Source: NORP23 sp050302475
Lineage (GTDB): Bacteria > Pseudomonadota > Alphaproteobacteria > Rhodobacterales > Rhodobacteraceae
Direction of reading: 5' to 3'
Length of the DNA: 64,000 nt
Assembly: GCA_050302475.1 (NCBI GenBank)
Contig: JBNLBF010000003.1
Location: 140,837 to 204,836 of the forward strand
This document shows positions 15,363-24,610 of this stretch, piece after piece (positions within the stretch are counted from its first letter, which is position 1; every line of letters begins with the position of its first letter). Below the pieces are notes generated by a model. That model had not been told where the DNA came from, did no database searches, and saw only the letters and a program-made list of their open reading frames with translations. Position numbers and translations under genes: made by a program.

Positions 15363-16391
15363 ATGGAACCTGATCCCGATTTGCGCCCCGAAGAACAGCC
15401 CGCCGATATTGATCGCGCACTTCGCCCCCAAACGCTCGACGAATTTATCGGGCAGGCGGAGGCGCGCGCCAACCTGCGGGTCTTCGTCGAAAGCGCCAAG
15501 CAGCGCGGGCAGGCGATGGATCACACGTTGTTCTACGGGCCGCCGGGTCTGGGCAAAACCACGCTGGCGCAGATCATGGCGCGGGAGCTGGGAGTGAATT
15601 TCCGGATGACCTCCGGTCCGGTGCTGGCCAAGGCTGGTGATCTCGCGGCGATCCTGACGAATTTGGATGAACGCGACGTGCTGTTCATCGACGAAATCCA
15701 CCGCATGAATCCGGCTGTGGAGGAGGTTCTCTATCCCGCGCTTGAGGATTTCGAGCTGGATCTGGTGATCGGCGAGGGACCTGCGGCGCGGACCGTACGG
15801 ATTGACCTGCAACCTTTCACACTGGTCGGGGCGACAACGCGGCTGGGGCTGCTGACGACCCCTCTGCGCGATCGGTTTGGCATCCCGACGCGGCTGGAAT
15901 TCTATAACGTTGACGAGCTGGTGCAGATCGTCGAACGCGGGTCCCGGCTGATGGGGGCGAATGCTGATGCTGAGGGTGCGCGGGAGATTGCGCGACGCTC
16001 GCGTGGCACACCGCGTATCGCGGGCCGCTTGCTGCGTCGCGTGGTTGATTTTGCGCTGGTCGAAGGCGACGGGCGGATCACCCAACAGCAGGCCGACGCG
16101 GCGCTGACGCGGCTTGGTGTTGACGATCTGGGTCTTGACGGCGCGGACCGGCGGTATCTGCGGCTGCTCGCGGAGAATTACGGCGGCGGACCCGTCGGCG
16201 TCGAAACCATCGCCGCTGCCCTCTCCGAAGCCCGCGATGCCATCGAGGAGGTCATCGAACCTTTCCTGTTGCAACAAGGCCTGATACAACGCACCCCGCG
16301 CGGGCGGATGCTGGCGCATAAGGCGTGGCGGCACCTGGGGATGGATGCGCCGGTGCGCACAGACCAGACGGACCTGTTCGAAGGAAAATAA
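15363..16391 (+). CDS. ruvB: Holliday junction branch migration helicase RuvB
   Basis: AAA+ motor for branch migration. 342 aa; Walker A GPPGLGKTTL, Walker B VLFIDEIHRM, sensor 1 VGATTRLG, arginine finger in PLRDRFGI and a C-terminal winged helix (QGLIQRTPRGRML). Starts 3 bp after the ruvA stop; the next gene starts with no gap. Confidence 0.98.
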   Translation: MEPDPDLRPEEQPADIDRALRPQTLDEFIGQAEARANLRVFVESAKQRGQAMDHTLFYGPPGLGKTTLAQIMARELGVNFRMTSGPVLAKAGDLAAILTNLDERDVLFIDEIHRMNPAVEEVLYPALEDFELDLVIGEGPAARTVRIDLQPFTLVGATTRLGLLTTPLRDRFGIPTRLEFYNVDELVQIVERGSRLMGANADAEGAREIARRSRGTPRIAGRLLRRVVDFALVEGDGRITQQQADAALTRLGVDDLGLDGADRRYLRLLAENYGGGPVGVETIAAALSEARDAIEEVIEPFLLQQGLIQRTPRGRMLAHKAWRHLGMDAPVRTDQTDLFEGK

Positions 16392-17042
16392 ATGCCCGGC
16401 ACAAGTATGAGCCCCGAACAGGTGGTGAATATGTTCACCACCAACGGCAAGTATCATTTCGCCCGCTGGGGCCGCCCGATTGCGCCGGTGGTGTTCGGGA
16501 CGGATGATGCCTCTCTATCGGCGATCAAAGATGCCTTACAGACGGTGGCGCTGCTGGCGGATATGCAGCTGGCCGAAACCGATCCGGAGTTCGGGTCAAA
16601 CTTTCTGGTGTTTTTCTGTTCCGATTGGGACGAGATCGCCGCCGTCCCAGACCTCGGCCATCTGATCCCTGATCTTGACGGCGTGCTGGATCGGCTGAAG
16701 GGACAGAATGCCAACCAATATCGCAGCTTCATGTTTGATGATAACGGCGCGATCAAGCTGAGTGTGCTGCTGCTACGCTATGACGAGGAAATGGCATCCG
16801 TGTCCGTGCAAACCCTCGCGACCGCGCAGATGGCGCAGACGATGCTGTGCTGGGGACGGGCGGCGTTTATGTTGAAAAGCCCGATTGGTATGATCGAGGA
16901 AAACAACATGGCCATTGTGCGCCCCGTCGTGGCGGCGCTGATTCGGGTGGGATATGACAAGACCATGCCGGACGCGGCGGAAGATGAAAGCCACGCGATC
17001 CGTCTGTCTGCACGGGTGAATGCGTTGTTGAAGGAGATGTAG
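16392..17042 (+). CDS. Hypothetical protein co-transcribed with ruvB (216 aa)
   Basis: Not recognised. The ATG directly follows the ruvB stop (TAAATG), so the gene is the fourth of the ruv operon by position. No signal peptide or clear membrane segment; mixed alpha/beta soluble protein (FLVFFCSDWDEIAAVPDLGH and KLSVLLLRYDEEMASVSVQT), with a helical C-terminal third. Another ATG six codons in is a possible start. Many Rhodobacterales go straight from ruvB to ybgC, so this gene begins an inserted stretch with kptA and cpdB. Confidence 0.8.
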   Translation: MPGTSMSPEQVVNMFTTNGKYHFARWGRPIAPVVFGTDDASLSAIKDALQTVALLADMQLAETDPEFGSNFLVFFCSDWDEIAAVPDLGHLIPDLDGVLDRLKGQNANQYRSFMFDDNGAIKLSVLLLRYDEEMASVSVQTLATAQMAQTMLCWGRAAFMLKSPIGMIEENNMAIVRPVVAALIRVGYDKTMPDAAEDESHAIRLSARVNALLKEM

Positions 17043-17048
17043 CGCCTG

Positions 17049-17594
17049 CTACTTAATAACCTCCAAGTATTGCGGGGGAACGGCATCTGTCAGCCAAACT
17101 CCATTGTCAGCCTGATAAAACGCAAATCCATCAGCGTGCATGCGTCCAGTTTCAACCGTCAATACAACTGGTTTGCCATGACGCATCCCTACGCGAGTCG
17201 CGGTTTCTTCGTCAGCGGATAAGTGAACTTGTTGGCGAGAGCCTGGGACAAGTCCTTTTGCCAAAATGGAATCAATGTTTCGCGTTGCGGTGCCGTGAAA
17301 CAGGGTCGTTGGTGGCGCTAACTGTTCAATGGCGAGCTTAACCTGAACCGAGTGACCCTGAGCCGCACGAATTTGCGTGCCGTCATCTGAAAGGGTGAAG
17401 CGTTTTTTTTCATTTTTTGCGACAATTTCCCGAAGGGTTTCTATGTCGATCGCTCGACCAGCGGTGGCCATTCGCACCAGCAAATCCGCGACCGGAGTCC
17501 AGCCGTTCGGATCAAGCGTTATACCGATTTCCTCTGGCTTATGTCGCAGCACAAGGCTCAGAAATTTACTGAGGGACGAATAGTTCTGTTTCAC
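17049..17594 (-). CDS. kptA: RNA 2'-phosphotransferase, Tpt1/KptA family
   Basis: Transfers an internal RNA 2'-phosphate to NAD+, giving ADP-ribose 1'',2''-cyclic phosphate. In eukaryotes this finishes tRNA splicing; the bacterial substrate is unsettled. 181 aa. The catalytic Arg-His-Arg-Arg set is visible as Arg17-His18 (LRHKP), Arg65 (KKRF) and an Arg in the TATRVGMRHG region; QGHS (79-82), LFHGT and VHLSADEE are NAD/RNA-binding motifs. The local base composition looks more AT-rich than its neighbours. It ends 6 nt from the convergent ORF at 17042 and is divergent from cpdB. Confidence 0.92.
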   Translation of the reverse strand: MKQNYSSLSKFLSLVLRHKPEEIGITLDPNGWTPVADLLVRMATAGRAIDIETLREIVAKNEKKRFTLSDDGTQIRAAQGHSVQVKLAIEQLAPPTTLFHGTATRNIDSILAKGLVPGSRQQVHLSADEETATRVGMRHGKPVVLTVETGRMHADGFAFYQADNGVWLTDAVPPQYLEVIK

Positions 17595-17801
17595 AATATG
17601 TTCCTTAATTTCAGCGCTGAGTGGATCATGCTGGGATGAAATTCAAGAAAAGTAATGTTCGGGATACAATTATAATGGGGCAGTGTTCCCCAGACTAACC
17701 CAACGTCACATAGCGCAAACGTCACACGCGTGTTACGCTATCGCCATTCTGAAACGGTAACGATTCCCTTTGTTCATGGTCTCAACCAGGGGGTATATCT
17801 C

Positions 17802-19769
17802 ATGACAATCCACGCTTTTTCCCGCCGCACATTCCTGAAAACAGGGGCGGCGACCGGTGCTATGGTGGCACTGCATCCGTTCTCGGCGATGGCCGCGGGC
17901 AATCAGGCGCATTTGCGTATTCTGTCCACAACGGACCTTCACGTGCATGTGCATCCTTACGATTATTACGCCGACCGGCCCGTGGATGCGCTGGGTCTGT
18001 CGCGCACGGCGAGCATCATTGAAGAGGTGCGCGCGGAGTCCACAAACTCGATCCTTGTCGATAATGGCGACTTCCTTCAGGGCAACCCGATGGGCGATTA
18101 CATCGCCTATGAGCGCGGCATGAAGGAAGGCGATTTGCACCCCGTTATTCAAGGCATGAATGTGCTGGGCTACGATGCTGGGACGCTGGGCAACCACGAA
18201 TTCAACTATGGGGTTGAGTTCATGGACAAGGTAATCGCCGGCGCGAACTTCCCGATCGTGTCGTCGAATTTTGTTGATAGCCTTGGTGCCAATGCCCGGG
18301 CCGATGTGACGCATATCAAGCCTTATGTGATCCTCGACCGTGAAATTGTGGATGGTGATGGCAATGCCCACGCGATCAAGGTTGGCCTGATCGGCTTCCT
18401 GCCGCCGCAGATCATGAACTGGGATCAGAAACATCTGGCCGGCAAATTTAACGCCCGCGACATCGTACAGGCGGCTGAGGGCTGGGTGCCGGAAATGAAG
18501 GAGGCTGGTGCGGATATCATCGTTGCGCTGTCCCATTCCGGAATCGGCTCCGAAGCCCCGCATGAGGGGCAGGAGAACGCCGCGGTCGGGCTGGCGGGGG
18601 TCGACGGGATCGACGCGCTGGTCACCGGGCATTCACATCTGGTGTTCCCGTCGGCAAATTACGAAACCAACGAGATGGTGAATGTCGAAAACGGCACCTT
18701 GCAGGGCAAACCCGCGAATATGGGCGGGTTCTGGGGCTCACATATGGGTCTTATCGACCTGATGCTTGAATTGGATGGTGGGGAATGGCGCGTGGTCACA
18801 CATGAAAGCTCCACCCGGCCGATTTCCGAACGCGGCGACAACGGCACGGTGGCGCTGGTCGAGGATTATCAGCCGGTGATCGACGCGACGCAAGCAGTGC
18901 ACGAAGAGACGCTGGAATATATTCGTCGCGCCGTTGGTGAAACCGCCGCCCCGCTGCATTCCTATTTCGCGCTCGTGGCCGACGACCCGTCCGTGCAGAT
19001 CGTGAGCCAGGCGCAGACCTGGTATACGGAGCAGATGATGAAGGGTACGGAATGGGAAGGTATCCCGATCCTTTCCGCCGCTGCCCCGTTTAAGGCCGGG
19101 GGACGGGGTGGACCGGAATATTACACTGATGTGCAGCCGGGACCGGTGGCGATCAAGAATGTCGCGGATTTGTACCTGTATCCCAACACCACGCGCGCTG
19201 TTCTGATCACCGGGGCAGAGGTTAAGGACTGGCTGGAACGCTCGGCCTCGATCTTCAACCAGATCACGCCCGGTGGGCAGGATCAGGTGCTGCTGAACCC
19301 GGATATGCCGTCCTATAATTTCGACATCATGGACGGGGTGACCTATCAGATCGACCTGACCCAGCCGCCGAAATTCAACCGCGACGGGGAGGCGATCAAT
19401 CCCGACTCCAACCGGATAGTGAATCTCATGTATGACGGAGCGCCGATTGACCCGGCGCAGCAATTCGTGATTGCCACCAACAATTACCGCGCAGGCGGTG
19501 GCGGGCATTTCCCCGGCGCGGATGGCTCCACGATCATTTTTGAGGGACCCGACACCAATCGTGACGTGATCGTGCGCTATATCGTTGAGAAAGGCACCAT
19601 TAACCCGAAAGCGGATGCCAACTGGACCTTCGCACCGGTGCCGGACACAACAGTGATTTTCGAAACCGGACCGGCGGGTGTCGCTTATGCTGACAGTGTG
19701 CCCGGGGTTAATATCGAACCGGCGGGCGAGGGGGCAGAGGGTTTCGCCCTGTTCCGCATCACCTTGTAA
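17802..19769 (+). CDS. cpdB: Periplasmic 2',3'-cyclic-nucleotide 2'-phosphodiesterase/3'-nucleotidase CpdB
   Basis: Hydrolyses 2',3'-cyclic nucleotides and 3'-nucleotides to nucleosides, letting cells scavenge RNA breakdown products. 655 aa from 17802. The N-terminus carries a twin-arginine signal (SRRTFLKTGAATGAMVALHP), so it is exported folded. The metallophosphatase domain has STTDLHVHVHP, DNGDFLQGNP, GTLGNHEFNYG, ALSHSGIG and GHSHLVF, the full metal-ligand set; the C-terminal nucleotidase domain has the FKAGGRGGPEYYT and NNYRAGGGGHFPG substrate loops. Its neighbour kptA also concerns RNA phosphates. Confidence 0.94.
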   Translation: MTIHAFSRRTFLKTGAATGAMVALHPFSAMAAGNQAHLRILSTTDLHVHVHPYDYYADRPVDALGLSRTASIIEEVRAESTNSILVDNGDFLQGNPMGDYIAYERGMKEGDLHPVIQGMNVLGYDAGTLGNHEFNYGVEFMDKVIAGANFPIVSSNFVDSLGANARADVTHIKPYVILDREIVDGDGNAHAIKVGLIGFLPPQIMNWDQKHLAGKFNARDIVQAAEGWVPEMKEAGADIIVALSHSGIGSEAPHEGQENAAVGLAGVDGIDALVTGHSHLVFPSANYETNEMVNVENGTLQGKPANMGGFWGSHMGLIDLMLELDGGEWRVVTHESSTRPISERGDNGTVALVEDYQPVIDATQAVHEETLEYIRRAVGETAAPLHSYFALVADDPSVQIVSQAQTWYTEQMMKGTEWEGIPILSAAAPFKAGGRGGPEYYTDVQPGPVAIKNVADLYLYPNTTRAVLITGAEVKDWLERSASIFNQITPGGQDQVLLNPDMPSYNFDIMDGVTYQIDLTQPPKFNRDGEAINPDSNRIVNLMYDGAPIDPAQQFVIATNNYRAGGGGHFPGADGSTIIFEGPDTNRDVIVRYIVEKGTINPKADANWTFAPVPDTTVIFETGPAGVAYADSVPGVNIEPAGEGAEGFALFRITL

Positions 19770-19817
19770 TTGCACCTGAAATAGGACAGCCTTCGGCCAT
19801 TACTGGCCGGAGGCAAT

Positions 19818-20216
19818 ATGCATAAATTCCAAGTCAAAGTTTACTATGAAGACACCGATCTGGCCGGGATCGTCTATTACGCGAACTACCTGAAATTCAT
19901 CGAACGCGCCCGCAGCGAGGCCGTGGCTGAGGCCGGGATTGATCAGCTGTCGATGCAATCGGATCACGGGATCGTTTTCGTAGTCAGGCATCTGGATGCC
20001 GATTTCTTGCAATCTGCAAAGTTTGGAGAGGTACTGGATATCCACACGCATATCACCGAACTGGGCGCGGCGCGATTGCGGATGCGTCAGGTCGTAAGCC
20101 TTGAAAACAAAGAGATTTTTACGGCAGACGTGACACTGGCGGTGATGAATGCCCAAGGGAAACCCACGCGGCTTCCGGCGGAAATTCGCCAGAAATTGCA
20201 ACATCTTGTGACCTGA
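19818..20216 (+). CDS. ybgC: Tol-Pal-associated acyl-CoA thioesterase YbgC
   Basis: Hotdog-fold thioesterase of about 130 aa; YYEDTDLAGIVYYANYLKFI carries the catalytic Asp of the 4HBT family and the usual ERARSE follows. It hydrolyses short acyl-CoA thioesters and is nearly always first in the tol-pal cluster, as here. A 107-bp gap with the operon's likely promoter separates it from tolQ. Confidence 0.95.
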   Translation: MHKFQVKVYYEDTDLAGIVYYANYLKFIERARSEAVAEAGIDQLSMQSDHGIVFVVRHLDADFLQSAKFGEVLDIHTHITELGAARLRMRQVVSLENKEIFTADVTLAVMNAQGKPTRLPAEIRQKLQHLVT

Positions 20217-20323
20217 AGGTGACAAGCCACACTATTTTTTGCACTGAACTGAAAAACAGTCTATGGTTTCCTCAAGCCTTGGGCATAAAATAAGCGAATT
20301 AATTCGTTCAGGAAGAGCAGGAC

Positions 20324-21028
20324 ATGGAAGCAGATACTCTCGCTGTTGCGCAGCAGATTGATTTTTCCTTTGTGGCGCAATTTATGCGGGCCACTCTGAC
20401 AGTTAAACTGGTAATGATTGCGCTGGTGATGGCCAGCTTTTGGTCTTGGGCAATCATTATTCAAAAATTCATCAATTACCGGTCAGCAAAACATCAGACC
20501 CGAGCATTCGAGGATGAGTTTTGGTCTGGCCAGCCGCTGGATCAGCTGTATGAACGCCTGAGCGACAATCCGCAAAGCGCGTCGGAACGGATATTTGCGG
20601 CAGGGATGTCGGAATGGCGGAAATCGCATCGCTCCGATGGCGGGATGATCGCAGGGGCGCAGGCGCGGATCGAACGGGCTATGACCGTAGCATTGGACAA
20701 GGCGTCTGATCATCTGAACAAGGGCCTGACTTTCCTGGCGACCGTTGGGGCGATTTCCCCGTTTGTGGGCCTGTTTGGCACGGTCTGGGGGATCAAGCAC
20801 TCTTTCGAACAGATCGCGGCGCAGCAATCCACCAACCTCGCCGTTGTCGCCCCTGGTATTGCAGAGGCGCTGCTGGCGACCGCAATGGGTCTGCTGGCGG
20901 CTATCCCGGCGGTTATCTTTTACAACAAGCTGTCCGGCGACGCAGAGCGTGTTTCCAGCGAATGGGAAGCATTTGCCGATGAATTCGGCCTGATCCTGTC
21001 CCGTCAAATTGACGGACCGGGGGTTTAG
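20324..21028 (+). CDS. tolQ: Tol-Pal system proton channel subunit TolQ
   Basis: Inner-membrane protein of the MotA/ExbB/TolQ family; with TolR it uses the proton motive force to energise TolA. 234 aa, three membrane segments: about 23-43 (VKLVMIALVMASFWSWAIII), and two after a large cytoplasmic loop (LATVGAISPFVGLFGTVWGI and LLATAMGLLAAIPAVIFYNK) that contain the conserved Thr/Pro residues. AGGA-type site upstream. Confidence 0.97.
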   Translation: MEADTLAVAQQIDFSFVAQFMRATLTVKLVMIALVMASFWSWAIIIQKFINYRSAKHQTRAFEDEFWSGQPLDQLYERLSDNPQSASERIFAAGMSEWRKSHRSDGGMIAGAQARIERAMTVALDKASDHLNKGLTFLATVGAISPFVGLFGTVWGIKHSFEQIAAQQSTNLAVVAPGIAEALLATAMGLLAAIPAVIFYNKLSGDAERVSSEWEAFADEFGLILSRQIDGPGV

Positions 21029-21031
21029 GCG

Positions 21032-21502
21032 ATGGGGGCAAGCACACTTGATCGCGCCAATGGCCGGCGCAACCGGCGGTCCCGGCATAATTTGCGGCCA
21101 ATGTCAGAAATCAACGTCACTCCGTTTGTGGACGTGATGCTGGTGTTGCTGATCATCTTCATGGTGGCGGCACCGCTGCTGACCACCGGGGTGCCCGTGA
21201 AATTGCCCGAAACTGCGGCCAATCCGCTCCCGGCCGAGGAGCAGCAACCCCTTACCATTACCCTGACCGCCGAAGGCCAGGTCATGATTCAGGAAACCGA
21301 GATAGAACTGAACACCCTGATCCCACGGCTTCAGGCAATCGCGGCGGAACGTGATGACGACAAGGTCTTTCTGCGCGCCGACGGGGCTATCCCATACGAA
21401 GCCGTGATGCAGGTCATGGGGGCAATGAATGCCGGTGGGTTCAACAATATTGGTCTTGTGACGGATTCCGGTGGCCCGGAACTTTCCGACGCGGAAGAGT
21501 AG
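21032..21502 (+). CDS. tolR: Tol-Pal system protein TolR
   Basis: ExbD/TolR family. 156 aa, cytoplasmic N-terminus, one membrane helix with the essential protonatable Asp in VTPFVDVMLVLLIIFMV, and a periplasmic domain (DDKVFLRADGAIPYEAVMQV). Starts 3 nt after tolQ. Confidence 0.97.
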   Translation: MGASTLDRANGRRNRRSRHNLRPMSEINVTPFVDVMLVLLIIFMVAAPLLTTGVPVKLPETAANPLPAEEQQPLTITLTAEGQVMIQETEIELNTLIPRLQAIAAERDDDKVFLRADGAIPYEAVMQVMGAMNAGGFNNIGLVTDSGGPELSDAEE

Positions 21503-21513
21503 GTGGTGCATGC

Positions 21514-22686
21514 ATGAAGACCGGAGCGATCATATCCGGCGCGGCGCACGGGTTAATCCTGGTGTTGCTGGTCTTCCGCATACCGTGGCTTAATCCCCCG
21601 CCGCCGGACCCGCCTGAGGTTGCGAATGTAACCGTGCTGAGTGTCGAAGAATACGAAGCCTCGCTACGGGAAGTTGGACCGGAAATGATGACGGAAATGG
21701 CTGAAATGTTTCAACCGACGACGGAGGCAAACGATGCCGCCCGTCCCGATGATGCCATGGCTGTGAACCAGACCGAAATAGATGTGACCGAGGATCCGTC
21801 CGAACGCGACACGGATGCTAATCTTGACGCCCTTTTGCAGCCACAACTGAACGTTGAAGTGGCGGTGGAAAGCGACCAGATCGTTTCGCCCGCGCCCGAC
21901 ATTCAGGACAGCGTGGTCGTCGGGGTCGGAACCGAGGGAACGTCGACGGCTCCATCGCTATCTTCGCCCGCGCCGCCACGATCCGCACCGACAGTTGCAG
22001 ATTTCTCGGCCCCGGCATTGCCGAACATTAACACCACGAGCGACCGCAATATCGAAGAACAAACCCCGGATGAAACCACCGATGAACCGGCAGAAGAGCC
22101 GGAAGAAGCCTCAACCGTAGAAGATACGGTTGCGTCTATCCAGCCGGAGGCACAGCCGGATGTCGAGGAATCCGCTGCACCGCCTCGGGCCGCAGTACCG
22201 GTGCGCCGCCCAAGCAATATCGCGCAGACAGCAGCGGAAATCCTGGAACCCGACACACCGGAACCCGAAGAGCCCCCGGCGGAAGAACCGGAGGACGACA
22301 CGATCGACGATCTGCTGGGCCAGATTGATGAACCGACGGAGTCAGAGACACCGCCCGCAACAAATGTCCAGCTGTCCTCGGGCCAGCGACGTGGGATTGT
22401 GGATGCAATTCAAAGCAACTGGAACAAGTCCATCCTGATCGGACGGCCAGACTACGAAACGCTGGTTGTCCGGGTCGAGGTAGATCTGAGCCCGACTGGG
22501 GATATCCTAAGCGATGTACGGGCGATTTCACCGCGCAACCCGCAAGGGGATTTCGAAATCGCCTTTGAGGCTGCGCGCCGCGCAATCTTGCGCGCAGGAA
22601 ATATTCCCCTGCCCGCAGGTAAATTCCCCGACGGCGTAACCCTGATCCTGAATTTCCATCCGCGCGACGGCGTGGGAGTCAATTAA
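21514..22686 (+). CDS. tolA: TolA envelope-spanning protein
   Basis: Links the inner-membrane TolQR motor to TolB/Pal. 390 aa: one N-terminal membrane helix (AHGLILVLLVFRIPWL), a long acidic Pro/Glu/Thr-rich periplasmic stretch (about 60-280; here EEP/PEEP-like rather than the Ala/Lys helix of E. coli), and a C-terminal TonB-like domain with RVEVDLSPTGDILSDVRAIS and ILRAGNIPLPAGKFPDG. Recognised mostly from position and domain order, since TolA diverges fast. Confidence 0.92.
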   Translation: MKTGAIISGAAHGLILVLLVFRIPWLNPPPPDPPEVANVTVLSVEEYEASLREVGPEMMTEMAEMFQPTTEANDAARPDDAMAVNQTEIDVTEDPSERDTDANLDALLQPQLNVEVAVESDQIVSPAPDIQDSVVVGVGTEGTSTAPSLSSPAPPRSAPTVADFSAPALPNINTTSDRNIEEQTPDETTDEPAEEPEEASTVEDTVASIQPEAQPDVEESAAPPRAAVPVRRPSNIAQTAAEILEPDTPEPEEPPAEEPEDDTIDDLLGQIDEPTESETPPATNVQLSSGQRRGIVDAIQSNWNKSILIGRPDYETLVVRVEVDLSPTGDILSDVRAISPRNPQGDFEIAFEAARRAILRAGNIPLPAGKFPDGVTLILNFHPRDGVGVN

Positions 22687-22706
22687 AACTATAAGAGGCA
22701 AATGAA

Positions 22707-24038
22707 ATGAGCAGAGCAGCATATAAACTGACATTTCTTATCCAGATTCTGGTGATTGCGGTCTTCGCGATTGGCGCAAAGGCCCAGACACCAACCTTGG
22801 AAATCGACATTACCGGCGGGGTTATTGAACCAGTGCCGATGGCGCTTCCAAATTTTGTCGCGGAATCCGCTGCCGCCGGTCAAGTGGCGCAGGATGTGCG
22901 ATCCGTGATTGCGTCTGATCTGGTTTCGACCATGTTGTTTCGGGAAATCCCAAGTTCGGCGCATATTTCCGGTATCGGCAGTTTTGACGCGCCTATCGCA
23001 TTTGCCGACTGGAAAGCGATTAATGCCGAAGCACTGATTGTTGGGGCGGTGAATGTGAATGGCGACCGGTTGACGGTGAAATTCCGTCTGTTCGATGTGT
23101 TCGCCCAAGCCCCGATGGGGGATGGAATTCAGTTCACCGGCTCGGTCCAGAGCTGGCGACGGATGGCGCATAAGGTGGCGGACGCTGTCTATTCGCGTCT
23201 GACCGGCGAGAGTGGCTATTTTGACAGTAAAATCGTCTTCGTCGCCGAGGCAGGCCCAAAAGGGGATCGGCGCAAACGTCTGGCGATAATGGATCATGAT
23301 GGGGCCGGCCTGGGCTATCTGACCGATGAAAGCACCATTGTGCTGGCGCCGCGTTTCTCGCCCAATAACCGTGACGTGCTTTATACCAGTTACGTCTCTG
23401 GGGCACCTCGGATTTACATCCTCAATCTCGATACATTGCAAAGCCGGACGTTTGACCAGTTGACAGGGTCATCCTTTGCCCCCCGCTATTCACCGGATGG
23501 CACCAAGATTGTGTTGTCACAGACGTCAGGCGCGAATACCGACCTGTTTCTGCTGGACATTGCGTCGGGCAACATGACGCAGCTAACCACCAGCCCGGCG
23601 ATTGACACGGCGGCGAGCTTCTCGCCCGACGGAACGCAGATTGTGTTTGAAAGCGACCGCGGCGGCACCCAGCAGCTCTATGTGATGCCGGTCACGGGTG
23701 GGGAACCGCGCCGGATCAGTTTCGGATCGGGCCGCTACGGCACGCCGGTCTGGTCACCGCGTGGCGATATGATCGCCTTTACCAAAATCAGTGGCGGGCG
23801 GTTCCATATTGGTGTCATGCGTGTGGATGGGTCCAACGAACAGCTTCTGACAGCCAGTTTCCTGGACGAAGGTCCAACATGGGCACCCAATGGCCGCGTG
23901 TTGATGTTCTTCCGTGAAAGCGCGGGGGCAGATGGCGCACCGCAGCTTTATTCCATTGACCTGACAGGACGCAATCTGCGCCAGATTCCGACACCGGGAT
24001 TCGCGTCTGATCCGGCATGGTCTGGCCTACTGCCATAG
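22707..24038 (+). CDS. tolB: Tol-Pal system beta-propeller protein TolB
   Basis: Periplasmic protein that binds Pal and TolA. 443 aa: signal peptide (cut after IGAKAQ region), an N-terminal alpha/beta domain (LEIDITGGVIEPVPMALPNF) and a six-bladed propeller of repeated S-P-D-G-T motifs (FSPNNRDVLYTS, YSPDGTKIVLS, FSPDGTQIVFESDRGGTQQL, WSPRGDMIAFT). The start at 22707 has AAGAGG; an ATG five bases earlier stops after two codons. Confidence 0.97.
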   Translation: MSRAAYKLTFLIQILVIAVFAIGAKAQTPTLEIDITGGVIEPVPMALPNFVAESAAAGQVAQDVRSVIASDLVSTMLFREIPSSAHISGIGSFDAPIAFADWKAINAEALIVGAVNVNGDRLTVKFRLFDVFAQAPMGDGIQFTGSVQSWRRMAHKVADAVYSRLTGESGYFDSKIVFVAEAGPKGDRRKRLAIMDHDGAGLGYLTDESTIVLAPRFSPNNRDVLYTSYVSGAPRIYILNLDTLQSRTFDQLTGSSFAPRYSPDGTKIVLSQTSGANTDLFLLDIASGNMTQLTTSPAIDTAASFSPDGTQIVFESDRGGTQQLYVMPVTGGEPRRISFGSGRYGTPVWSPRGDMIAFTKISGGRFHIGVMRVDGSNEQLLTASFLDEGPTWAPNGRVLMFFRESAGADGAPQLYSIDLTGRNLRQIPTPGFASDPAWSGLLP

Positions 24039-24097
24039 AAGCCCATTTCGCGGTGAATACAAACGTGATATAGTCAAAAGAAAAACGAGGAAAGAGC

Positions 24098-24592
24098 ATG
24101 AACATCCTAACAAAATCAGCTGCCGTGGTGGCGATGCTTGCGGTTTCCGCTTGCTCCAACACCGGCGGTCTGTTTGGCGGCGGCACAGATCCAAACGGAA
24201 CACCTGGTGGGCCGATTGATGAATCTTCGCTGGCCTATTTCCAGCAGACCATCGGTGACACCGTGTTGTTCGAAGTTGACCAGTCAACTCTGACACCAAC
24301 GGCTCTGGCTATTCTGGATCAACAGGCTGCATGGCTGAACCAGAACCCGGGCATCACCATCCTGATTGAAGGTCACGCAGATGAGCAGGGCACACGGGAA
24401 TATAACGTGGCGCTCGGTGCAAAACGCGCAAATGCGGTCAGTGCCTATCTTGTCAGCCAAGGGGTTGCAGATAGCCGGATCAGCATCATCAGCTATGGCA
24501 AGGAACGCCCGCTCGCGGTCTGTTCCAGCGAAAGCTGCTGGTCGCAGAACCGTCGTGCCGTGACCATCGTCACCAACGGCCCGTCCGTGTAA
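24098..24592 (+). CDS. pal: Peptidoglycan-associated lipoprotein Pal
   Basis: Outer-membrane lipoprotein that anchors the envelope during division. 164 aa; lipobox ending VSAC with Cys19. OmpA-like C-terminal domain with the peptidoglycan-binding ILIEGHADEQGTREYN and ALGAKRANAVSAYLVSQGV. Own GAGGAAAG site, 59 bp after tolB. Confidence 0.97.
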   Translation: MNILTKSAAVVAMLAVSACSNTGGLFGGGTDPNGTPGGPIDESSLAYFQQTIGDTVLFEVDQSTLTPTALAILDQQAAWLNQNPGITILIEGHADEQGTREYNVALGAKRANAVSAYLVSQGVADSRISIISYGKERPLAVCSSESCWSQNRRAVTIVTNGPSV

Positions 24593-24610
24593 TCTGTTTT
24601 CGGGGGAACC

